Shown here in pieces: positions 36,489 through 44,021 of a stretch of 64,000 bases of DNA; the first letter of the stretch is position 1; the number at the start of each line of letters is the position of its first letter. The notes below the pieces were generated by a model, which was not told the DNA's origin, ran no database searches, and saw only the letters and a list, made by a program, of their open reading frames with translations. The DNA is from Methanoregula sp. UBA471 (GTDB lineage Archaea > Halobacteriota > Methanomicrobia > Methanomicrobiales > Methanospirillaceae). A program made the translations under genes and the position numbers. The stretch lies in assembly GCA_002495065.1 (NCBI GenBank), contig DADT01000031.1, forward strand, positions 136,881 to 200,880, written 5' to 3'.

Positions 36489-36710
36489 TTATTTCTTCTT
36501 CTTTAATTTTGATCCGGCCTCGTGCGCCGCGGTTTTAACATCGGAAACGGCCTTGTGGGCACCGGTTTTTACTGCCTCTGCTGCTTTCGCGCCCGGATGC
36601 TGCAGCTGGTCAAGTGAGCTGGTAACATCGCTCAACATTTTTTTGGACGATTTATCGGATGCTTTCTGTGCTTTCTCGACTTTACTGGCCTTCTCTTTTG
36701 AACTATCCAT
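36489..36710 (-). CDS. Small Lys/Ala/His-rich helical protein, paralogue 1
   Basis: The 73-residue protein is predicted fully helical and amphipathic (KASKVEKAQKASDKSSKKML, then VKTGAHKAVSDVKTAAHEA and a KLKKKK end). The tail matches the protein at 37412-37636 and the repeats of the cupin fusion at 24809. ATG 36710 with a GGAGTTGAAA site. Function unknown; composition resembles stress-type or nucleoid/membrane-surface helices. Confidence 0.7.
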   Translation of the reverse strand: MDSSKEKASKVEKAQKASDKSSKKMLSDVTSSLDQLQHPGAKAAEAVKTGAHKAVSDVKTAAHEAGSKLKKKK

Positions 36711-37241
36711 CAGAATTTCAACTCCTTCACTGATATGGGTTTAATCAATAGCGACCTGTCAGATTTTTCCAATCCATCAGGGTAGTGCGTATAGAGTGAA
36801 AGACCTATAAAATTCTTACCGGTTGTTTCAAAATCTGAAGTATCCGGCACTTCTCCAAAACATCCAGGGAAAAAACATGCACCATGTTGCCAGCACGCAG
36901 CCGGTTTGAAGCCATATCGCTCCTCCACTTTTCATAGTAACGGGATGTGGAAAAAAAACCGGCCAGTTATTAAAAAAATCTCTGTTTTTGATTCTTCGAA
37001 TTTTATCCTGCCAGATAAGTATTACCGGCTCTCCCGGCATGGAGTGCTCTGCTCTTGCCTGGTTCCCGGTCGAAAAATGATTACTTCACAACAGAGTCCC
37101 TGATCTGGTCGATGCTGTCAAACTCTCCGCTTGCCGATATGATCAGATTGAAGCTCGGGAAAAAACGGGTGTATTTTAGAGAGATGCACTATTTCAGGCA
37201 CATCATCGCCGATTTTTTCAAATTTCCCTCAAAGGAGCACG

Positions 37242-37397
37242 TCACAACAGGAACGTGACTATGGCAATAACCACGAAGATTATCACGAGCCATTTTGCGA
37301 TTTCCATTGAAAAACCGGCAATCCCCCGTGCTCCCAGTATGAATGCAACCAGGGCAAGGATCAGGAAAACTACCGCAAGATAAATTAAATCAGCCAT
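37242..37397 (-). CDS. DUF1328 family small membrane protein
   Basis: The 51-residue protein ([20 protein letters not shown], then [10 protein letters not shown] and a second helix [16 protein letters not shown]) matches DUF1328 (YtjA-like) in length, two helices and the central GxxGIAG turn. The family is common next to stress-induced genes in bacteria; function unknown. ATG 37397 lies 14 bp after the stop of the helical-repeat gene, so they form an operon. Too short for usual ORF cut-offs. Confidence 0.8.
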   Translation of the reverse strand: MADLIYLAVVFLILALVAFILGARGIAGFSMEIAKWLVIIFVVIAIVTFLL

Positions 37398-37411
37398 TGT
37401 TCACTTCACAT

Positions 37412-37636
37412 CTACTTCTTTTTCAATTTTGCTACGGTCTCGTGTGCCGCAATTTTGGCATCAGCAACTGCTTTATGGACACCGATCTTTACATCATCCG
37501 ATCCTTTCTCAGCTTCCTTTCCGCCACCTTTGGCAATATTGTGGGCGGCGACCGATGCATCATCATACACGGCATGTGCCGCCACACGGGCATCATCGAT
37601 GGCTTTGCTTGCCTTTACTTTCAGATTATCAGCCAT
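37412..37636 (-). CDS. Small Lys/Ala/His-rich helical protein, paralogue 2
   Basis: The 74-residue protein is helical with an ~11-14 residue rhythm (KASKAIDDARVAAHAVYDDA, then DDVKIGVHKAVADAKIAAHE and a KLKKK end). It is a paralogue of 36489-36710 and heads a two-gene operon with the DUF1328 gene. Its promoter region carries a perfect inverted repeat (37670-37702), so expression is probably regulated. ATG 37636 with GAGAGGAG upstream. Confidence 0.75.
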   Translation of the reverse strand: MADNLKVKASKAIDDARVAAHAVYDDASVAAHNIAKGGGKEAEKGSDDVKIGVHKAVADAKIAAHETVAKLKKK

Positions 37637-37669
37637 AAGTTTCCAACTCCTCTCCTGGTATGATTATTT

Positions 37670-37702
37670 CGGAAAATTATCATGATATATAATAATTTTC
37701 CG
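37670..37702. promoter_or_regulatory. Perfect 11-bp inverted repeat over a core promoter
   Basis: The arms CGGAAAATTAT and ATAATTTTCCG are exact complements, 11 bases apart, and enclose CATGATATATA, which on the minus strand is a TATA box. It lies 35-65 bp upstream of ATG 37636. This is a strong candidate operator. Confidence 0.6.
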
Positions 37703-38034
37703 ATACTCATACCAGAGCAACGGTACATTGCAGGAATCTGTAAAAAACCTTACCGTGTAAAGCAAAATCTGAAACAAGGCTGTATCATGTATTTAATAAG
37801 AACAGGATACCGCTGAGTATGAACGAAATTCTGCCGGTCCATATATTCCCTCCCCCGTCGAGCTCACCCATCTGGTCTCACTTTGTGCTGCGATTCGAAC
37901 CCTCACAACCCGGGGAAAATCTTTGATTTTATGAACGGAACTTTGCCATGCTCTCTCCCGATTCAACGGCATCCGTCCGGTTTGTCCCTGGTTTTTGACC
38001 CGGGATTATCCGTTTACCCAGAATTGAAAAGAGG
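37703..38034. other. Intergenic region, no gene seen
   Basis: No convincing coding sequence. A plus-strand frame at 37883-38128 runs into the mobile element and is not a gene. Confidence 0.3.
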
Positions 38035-38041
38035 AAAAAAC

Positions 38042-38506
38042 GACTTTGCAGAAACCCTGAGTTTTCAACAAATTGTAAACACCTGTTTACGGAGGGGACA
38101 GTGCCTGTCCCCCCGAACCGCCCCTTAGCTTTGCGATTGTGTCGTATTACCTTATCTGGAGTGATCGCTCCAGGGGGTGCCACATCGGCGGGGGCAGAGG
38201 CATTACATGCCGTAGCCCAAAAAAGAGCGTTAAGAAAACTATTTTGAAGATTTCCCATGAAAATAAATTAAACAGATGTGAGTAATGGAATGTTTATTCT
38301 TCATAATTATTTGCGATGAACCCCGCCGCCCCCGATGGGGCGCCCCCGCGGCGGATCAGTTTCTAAAATGTATAGCTGTAAACACCGCACTGCCCCGCCG
38401 TGGCTTGGAGAGGCCCGGAGGCGAAGGAGCCCTCATAAAATTACAAGGTGTAATGATTTTCATGGTTCGGGTGTGAACTCTCGTTCATGCCCGTTTCTAC
38501 TAAGCC
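38042..38506 (-). mobile_element. Full-length ~465-bp MITE-like element, copy B (inverted)
   Basis: This copy is in the opposite orientation to copies A and C. Ends GACTTTGCAGAAACCCTG and, inverted, GGCTTAGTAGAAACGGG. A perfect 7-bp target duplication AAAAAAC flanks it at 38035-38041 and 38507-38513. The GC-rich palindromic block lies near 38318-38358. No coding sequence. Confidence 0.88.
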
Positions 38507-38568
38507 AAAAAACAGATTCTATCGAAGAATACCATGCCCAGATTATTTCAAAAATAATGATGATTTTC

Positions 38569-38901
38569 TCAGCACTTTCTCGTGCTGTCTTCAAGATCAT
38601 GTATCCAGCTGGCAACTGCCCTCAGCACGGTCATGGTCTTCTCGGTCTTATGGAGATTCCCGCTCTGGGTATAAACACCGTCATTGTCCTGTGAGATTAA
38701 TTCATTGATCACCCATACCCCAAAGGGATCGGTAGTCACGGAAAGGCCAAAGGAAAAACCCGGACAATTGATGAATACTTCACCGGATTCATAATCAATG
38801 TTTATTTTCAGGTCGCGATCTTCTTTTTGCACCATAGTCTTCAGGAACACGGAAAGATCGTAGGTCGTCAGGATCACTTCAATATCTTCTGGACGTAACA
38901 T
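38569..38901 (-). CDS. Hypothetical protein, 110 aa
   Basis: ATG 38901. A soluble acidic alpha/beta protein with alternating strands (DLKINIDYESGEVFINCPGF, then FGLSVTTDPFGVWVINELI) and a helical end. No family recognised. Its 3' end lies about 60 bp from mobile element copy B. Confidence 0.6.
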   Translation of the reverse strand: MLRPEDIEVILTTYDLSVFLKTMVQKEDRDLKINIDYESGEVFINCPGFSFGLSVTTDPFGVWVINELISQDNDGVYTQSGNLHKTEKTMTVLRAVASWIHDLEDSTRKC

Positions 38902-39079
38902 GAGGCATCACCATAGTCCCCTTCGCGCGGTTTGAGATAATACTTCCCTCCAGTGTTCCTGAATACAATTTTCAGAATGGCTGTCAACCGGGAACCTGAG
39001 AAAGATTTCGACTACTTGTCAATGTATCGCAGTTATCCCGAAGAAATACTGATAAGCATAACCGAAGCTATGGTGAGGT

Positions 39080-39658
39080 ATGGATTTCTTCAACTCCGCC
39101 TATAAGGGCACCCCTCCCTGGGACATCGGCCATCCCCAGAAGGAGTTCGTCGGGCTGGTCCGGAGGGGAGAGATATCCGGGTCTGTCCTTGACATCGGGT
39201 GCGGGACAGGGGAGCATGCCCTCTTCTTTGCACAGGAAGGACATGAGGTGTGGGGGATCGATTCCGCCCCCCTGGCAATCCAGAAGGCACAGGAGAAGGC
39301 TGCCAGACGAGGACTCCCGGTGCATTTTCAGGTCCTGGATGCCCTGGAGCTCTCCCGGCTCAACCGGAAGTTCGATACCGCCACCGATTCAGGGCTCTTC
39401 CATACCCTGTCCAATGAAGACCGCCCGGTCTTCGTGGATAACCTTGCAGCGGTCCTCTCTCCCGGCGGGAAATACTTCATGCTCTGCTTTTCCGACCAGG
39501 AGCCCCCCGGCTACGGCCCGAGGAGGGTATCAGAACGGGAGATACGGGACAGCTTCCGGGACGGCTGGGTCATCAATTATATCAGGGCAGCGACCTTCGA
39601 GAGCCGCACCCGGCCTGAAGGGCCCCGTGCCTGGCTCTCGTCGATATCAAAAAAATGA
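39080..39658 (+). CDS. Class I SAM-dependent methyltransferase
   Basis: The 192-residue protein has the SAM motif VLDIGCGTGEHALFFAQEGH (about 36-55), the acidic residue in VWGIDSAP and the later LSPGGKYFMLCFSD. The start, YKGTPPWDIGHPQKEF, is typical of the thiopurine/tellurite-type methyltransferase group that accepts small substrates. Start ATG 39080. Single gene. Confidence 0.88.
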   Translation: MDFFNSAYKGTPPWDIGHPQKEFVGLVRRGEISGSVLDIGCGTGEHALFFAQEGHEVWGIDSAPLAIQKAQEKAARRGLPVHFQVLDALELSRLNRKFDTATDSGLFHTLSNEDRPVFVDNLAAVLSPGGKYFMLCFSDQEPPGYGPRRVSEREIRDSFRDGWVINYIRAATFESRTRPEGPRAWLSSISKK

Positions 39659-39768
39659 GGGAGACTGGTACGACCAACGGTGAGGAGTTGTGCGGTATAA
39701 TGCTGCCCGCTAATAGTACAAGCATATCATCAAACGGTCGAAAATGATGATCAATCTTCTCTCTTTTC

Positions 39769-40281
39769 CTAGAAATGATTCATGATAAAATCCCGGATCT
39801 TTGGATAGTCAGCCAGGCGGTTGACGATATATTTTGTTACCTTGACTATCTGGACATCAAATAATCTGGTTACCGCCAGCCCGATGATAAAGATCAGCAC
39901 GCCCATGATGACTGCCAGGGCTACCCCAATCTCGCCAAAGAACGATACGTAAAAGAAGGTGACGACCATTGCCAGTAACGACAGAAGTGCGGATCTGATG
40001 ATAAAATAGAGCCTCTGCAGCCATGTGGAAAGCAGCAATGCCTTTATTACCGCTCGTTTTTCGATAACGCATTCACGTCCGGGCGGAACACTTTCTATCT
40101 CGTGGAACAGGCTTTTTGTCTGGTTCAGGTCTGATAACTGGAGTATCTTTCGGGCATACCTGGCATCAGATAAATCATTGGAACTTGCAGATTCAATGTC
40201 CACCATAATTCTCTGGGATATTTCAGCTATCTCTTTGTCTGTCGGAGATGGGTCTTTCGGATGCTGAGGGTCATCTGTCAT
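39769..40281 (-). CDS. Two-helix membrane protein, hypothetical
   Basis: About 170 residues from ATG 40281, preceded by CCAGGACAG; an ATG at 40344 lies within the AT-rich promoter (ATATAAATATATTA) and is less likely. The first 85 residues are soluble, with a helical region (ISQRIMVDIESASS). Two membrane helices (about 91-114 and 116-140) follow, then a basic end (TKYIVNRLADYPKIRDF). No family recognised. Confidence 0.65.
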   Translation of the reverse strand: MTDDPQHPKDPSPTDKEIAEISQRIMVDIESASSNDLSDARYARKILQLSDLNQTKSLFHEIESVPPGRECVIEKRAVIKALLLSTWLQRLYFIIRSALLSLLAMVVTFFYVSFFGEIGVALAVIMGVLIFIIGLAVTRLFDVQIVKVTKYIVNRLADYPKIRDFIMNHF

Positions 40282-40530
40282 GGTACATCTGTCCTGGCCA
40301 GGAGTGGAGTTGTCGCTCTCAATGCCTTTTTGAGTATACTTCATATAAATATATTACCCGGTCAACCAGCATCCCGGAACGTACACAATACGGCCATGCA
40401 GGCATGGTGGCCTTCCTATTCCTTACACGATTATGTGAGCTTTTCCAGAGAACCCGGGAACACTCACCTGTTTTTTCCCGTCCTGTATTCCCCCACACAT
40501 ACTCCCGGGTCAGCAGGAATGATTTTTCAT

Positions 40531-40775
40531 TTGAAACGAACATGAACGGGAATGGTTCGCATCCAACCCATGAAAATCGTCAAACTAGGTAATTTTAAGA
40601 AGGTTCCCCGCCTCAGGGCCTCTCCGAGGCACGGCGGGGCAGTGCGGCATATACGTACAGACACGGATCCGCCGCGGGGGCGCCCCATCGGGGGCGGCGG
40701 GGTTCATCGCAAATAATTACGAGGTATAAACATTCCATTACTCACATGTATATAATTCAATGTTCATGTGAAATT
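40531..40775 (+). mobile_element. Truncated copy of the ~465-bp element (left half)
   Basis: From TTGAAACGAACATGAACGGG onward the sequence tracks the left half of copies A and C, including the GCGGGGGCGCCCC palindrome near 40674-40690 and the GAGGTATAAACATTCCATTACTCAC block. The right half and right terminus are missing. More diverged than the other copies. Confidence 0.7.
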
Positions 40776-40821
40776 GCGGGAAATAAGCTTTCTTCGCCTG
40801 CCCTTGCAAATGATGAAGGAA

Positions 40822-41148
40822 TTACCCTGAGTGAACCGGTTGTGCCAGTAACCTTTTTACATCCTCAACCGTTGCCACCAGTTTCATCTCCATGGTGTTG
40901 AACGCAGACCATTGAAGGATCTCCGGCTCCATCGCCATTTTCTGGAATTCGTCCAGACTTGGAGCGTCAAACACCTCATACAGGGTATGTTCAGGGAGAA
41001 CGAACCAGGCGCCCAGCATTTTGATGTTGTACTTCTCCATGAGCGATTCGAGCTTATTGAGCAGGTCCAGGTGTACCTGCCGGGTTTTTTCATTAAACAT
41101 CCAGCAGCTCTCGGGAGAGTGTCGGGAAATTAACAGGAATGTCGGCAT
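40822..41148 (-). CDS. DUF3303-like small protein
   Basis: About 108 residues from ATG 41148, eight bases after GGAG; an in-frame ATG at 41175 is less likely. Pattern: FLLISRHSPESCW, then KYNIKMLGAWFVLPEHTLYE and VFDAPSLDEFQKMAMEPEIL, ending VATVEDVKRLL. This is a ferredoxin-like alpha/beta pattern as in DUF3303 or GYD proteins; assignment is tentative. Compare 14378-14635. Confidence 0.65.
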   Translation of the reverse strand: MPTFLLISRHSPESCWMFNEKTRQVHLDLLNKLESLMEKYNIKMLGAWFVLPEHTLYEVFDAPSLDEFQKMAMEPEILQWSAFNTMEMKLVATVEDVKRLLAQPVHSG

Positions 41149-41501
41149 ATGAAGTATCTCCAGATACCCCTCCAACGTTCCGGTATTTATCCATTGTGGA
41201 GAATAAAAATGGTTGAAAAAAAATTCAGAGACCCCTCAAAGTCTGCCACGGATGGGAGAACTGCAATTAACCACGACATGATACCCAGGATTTCATCGGA
41301 GAGTCACCTCATGCACCTGGAATACCGGCAATCCCCAATTCTCCGCTCATAATCAGTGTCAGGAAGGAGGATGCGGGAAGTGCAGGTACTGGCATGTCGA
41401 TTCAAAGAAGCGGACTGGTCCGGTGAGACAACCGATCCGGTGTGCCTGGGAATGGTCCCCTGCCATACACCTTAAAATCCCAACGGACACAAGGATGATG
41501 C
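41149..41501. other. Intergenic region, no supported gene
   Basis: A short plus-strand frame from about 41209 is open, but it has no ribosome site or family pattern. Nothing else seen. Confidence 0.3.
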
Positions 41502-42260
41502 ATGCCACCCGATCCCGGTGCCGGCCAGGTCTTCATGGAAATGACGAAATACCGGTACCTTACCCCCTCGGACCAGGAAAAGCACCTGCTCCAGCCGCCC
41601 CTTGAACTCCCACCCGACCCGGAAAAACCCATCTTCGATCTCCCGAAACCGGAGACAATTAAGGTCCCACCCCGCGATCTCAGGACCGCGATCGAAGAAC
41701 GGCACAGCGTCCGCATGTACGCAAAAGAACCTCTCACCCTGCCGGAGCTGGCGTTTTTGCTCTGGTGCACCCAGGGAGTAAAAAAGGTTGCCGGCACCTA
41801 TGCAACCTTCCGCACGGTCCCGTCAGCCGGAGCCCGCCATGCACTCGAGACATACCTGCTCATCAATGATGCCGGGGGGCTTGAACCGGGGCTGTACCGG
41901 TATCTCGCTCTTTCCCACCGTCTCCAGCAGCTCGATCTGGACCCGACACTGCATATCCGGATCGCCAAAGCATGTCTCGAGCAGCAGTATATCATGCGGT
42001 GCGGCGTGGTCTTCCTCTGGGTCGCTGTCCCGTACCGGATGACCTGGCGGTATAGCGAGCGGGGTTACCGGGAACTCCACAAGGACGCCGGGCATGTCTG
42101 CCAGAACCTGTACCTCGCGGCACCGGCAGTCGGCTGCGGGGTCTGTGCCATCGCAGCATACGATGACGATACCATGCATGAGATTCTTGGCATCGATGGC
42201 GTGGATCAGTTCCTGATCTATCTTGCCACGGTTGGCAAGACCGGTCATGTACACGGGTGA
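41502..42260 (+). CDS. SagB-type nitroreductase/dehydrogenase family protein
   Basis: The 252-residue protein has the SagB/ThcOx-type pattern: KVPPRDLRTAIEERHSVRMY (FMN phosphate-binding start), ELAFLLWCTQGV, TVPSAGARHALETYL and LYRYLALSHRLQQL, and near the end NLYLAAPAVGCGVCAIAAYD. These FMN enzymes oxidise or reduce small molecules; SagB itself oxidises azolines in peptide maturation, but no peptide cluster is present here. ATG 41502 follows AAGG at good spacing. Confidence 0.88.
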   Translation: MPPDPGAGQVFMEMTKYRYLTPSDQEKHLLQPPLELPPDPEKPIFDLPKPETIKVPPRDLRTAIEERHSVRMYAKEPLTLPELAFLLWCTQGVKKVAGTYATFRTVPSAGARHALETYLLINDAGGLEPGLYRYLALSHRLQQLDLDPTLHIRIAKACLEQQYIMRCGVVFLWVAVPYRMTWRYSERGYRELHKDAGHVCQNLYLAAPAVGCGVCAIAAYDDDTMHEILGIDGVDQFLIYLATVGKTGHVHG

Positions 42261-42337
42261 ACAGTTCACACAGAACCCCCGGAGGGATCAATTGAAACCA
42301 GATTTCCTTTAGGTTTCGAGTTAATGGCCGTAATTTT

Positions 42338-42799
42338 GTTCGGTAGAAACACACATGAACGGGAGTTCACACCCGAACAATGAAAATCATTAAACCCTGT
42401 AATTCTATGAGGGCTCCTTCGCCTCCAGGCCTCTCCGAGGCACGGCGGGGCAGTGCGGTGTTTACAAATATGCTTATAGACCTGATCCGCCGCGGGGGCG
42501 CCCCGTCGGGGGCGGCGGGGTTCATCGCAAATAATTTTGAGGAATAAACATTCCATTACTCACATCCGTTTAATTTATTTTCATGGGAAATCATCAGGAT
42601 ATTTTTCTTTACGTAATCCGGGAGCTACGGCATGGTCTCCGCCCCAGCTGCTGCTGTGGCCTACCCTTGGAGCGATAACTCGGAGAAGGTAATACGCACG
42701 ATCGCAAGGCGCAGGGGCAGTTTGGGGGGACAGGCACTGTACCCTCCGTTAATTGATGCTTAACAATTTGTTGAAAACTCAGGGTTTCTACAAAGCCCA
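42338..42799 (+). mobile_element. Full-length ~462-bp MITE-like element, copy C
   Basis: It is flanked by the 7-bp duplication TAATTTT (42331-42337 and 42800-42806). The right end, inverted, reads GGGCTTTGTAGAAACCC and the left end GTTCGGTAGAAACAC. Contains the GGGGCGCCCC palindromic core near 42487-42525. No coding sequence. Confidence 0.82.
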
Positions 42800-42903
42800 T
42801 AATTTTTATTCCGACAGGATAATCGGGGTATCCCATGAATTCACCGGTACGCAACTATATCGTATGACACACCAAACAGGGGTAATCAGAAGACGAGGCA
42901 GGC

Positions 42904-43203
42904 ATGGGACGTGTACGGACAGATTCAACAAGGCGATATCAGTGTGCATCCCTGATTTGCGATTATTTACTGAAGAAAAATATCACCCACGCTGTAGTAA
43001 CAGCACGGGATATTGCAAAATTTCATCATCTGACCCGTAAATCCTCCCAGTCAATCAGCGCAATGCTGAATTTTTTATACAGCAACCGCATCAGGGAGTC
43101 CCGGTTCGGATTTTATATTCTGGGGACGCTGGCGTTTAAAAAAGTTGATTATCCCCATCATTACTCCATTGAACTGATTGACGGAGCCAGGGGCTTGCTG
43201 TAA
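42904..43203 (+). CDS. Small helical, possibly DNA-binding hypothetical protein
   Basis: The 99-residue basic protein starts at ATG 42904 after GAGGCAGG. The sequence TARDIAKFHHLTRKSSQSIS looks like a helix-turn-helix and is followed by MLNFLYSNRIRESRFGFYIL, a wing-like hairpin. A winged-helix fold is likely, not proven. It lies directly downstream of mobile element copy C. Confidence 0.6.
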   Translation: MGRVRTDSTRRYQCASLICDYLLKKNITHAVVTARDIAKFHHLTRKSSQSISAMLNFLYSNRIRESRFGFYILGTLAFKKVDYPHHYSIELIDGARGLL

Positions 43204-43215
43204 TTTTTTTGATTA

Positions 43216-43443
43216 TTACGCAGGTTTTCCGAAAGAAGACTCTGGTTTATGATTCGCTGCATGAGTCATAACTATCGAACATTTTTTGCAGTGGTGGCAC
43301 CGTGCATCCCGTATTTTTTTGTAAAAATCCTTGGGCGTTTTATTGATGATTGCATTTTCCGTATGGCAGGAAGGACAGGTATACCGGATGATGTAACCTG
43401 ATCGTGTTCCTGTGACCTCTTGTTTTAACGATAATTTTGTCAT
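43216..43443 (-). CDS. Small zinc-ribbon protein
   Basis: About 75 residues from ATG 43443, preceded by GAAGGATG. Two cysteine pairs, YTCPSCHTEN and ARCHHCKKC, form a zinc ribbon. The rest is basic. Convergent with the preceding gene. Role unknown. Confidence 0.65.
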   Translation of the reverse strand: MTKLSLKQEVTGTRSGYIIRYTCPSCHTENAIINKTPKDFYKKIRDARCHHCKKCSIVMTHAANHKPESSFGKPA

Positions 43444-44021
43444 AGTATCATCCTTCAGGACCCGCACCGGATTGAACGTGTGTCCCAACCCTTTGGTACA
43501 TTCCCTTGCTGACAAAGAGGATTTTGCAGGGGTGGGGAGTTTACCGCTGGTTGTGGGCGATCCCTCAAAAAAGCGGTGGTGGTGCCAAAATCGTTTGTGA
43601 TTATCCTATTATTGGTGTTCCTGATGTATAGTATGATAGGATGGTATCGGTTTGTCTGATGGACAGGTTCCCGGAGCAACAACTAACTCATCCATATGCC
43701 AGGAAAACGGTCCTGATGAAGGTCCCTGGCCCCCGAAGCGGTATCTGAGGAGAGGGATGGGGCAGCCGTTGGCCCCGGAGTATCGTTGCTAGCCTGGAGT
43801 GTCATCATATCATCAGGGCAACAAGAAAAAGAGAGGTGATCTCCAGCGGAGCAGAAGCATCAGCGGGGACGAATGAACATGACCAGGCATATCAGTTTTA
43901 AAAAAGCAGCACCTTTATCACCGGGCGCACGGAATTAGGATTACCAGTTGTTGGAAAAAACCTGTGAATACCTGCAATTTTTCTTCAGGTGAAAATATCC
44001 TGATCTTCCGGTGAATCTTCA
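43444..44021. other. Intergenic region, no supported gene
   Basis: 580 bp without a convincing frame. The part 43650-43870 is GC-richer and could encode an untranslated RNA or the leader of the sensor kinase, but I see no defined structure. Confidence 0.3.

Noticed and set aside
36710..36928. A 72-codon minus-strand frame directly upstream of the helical-repeat gene
   Set aside because: No ribosome site or family pattern, and it covers the probable promoter region of that gene.
37880..37960. Possible tRNA from the GATTCGAACC-type sequence on the plus strand
   Set aside because: The arms around the loop-like TTCGAA do not pair and no anticodon or acceptor stem can be built.
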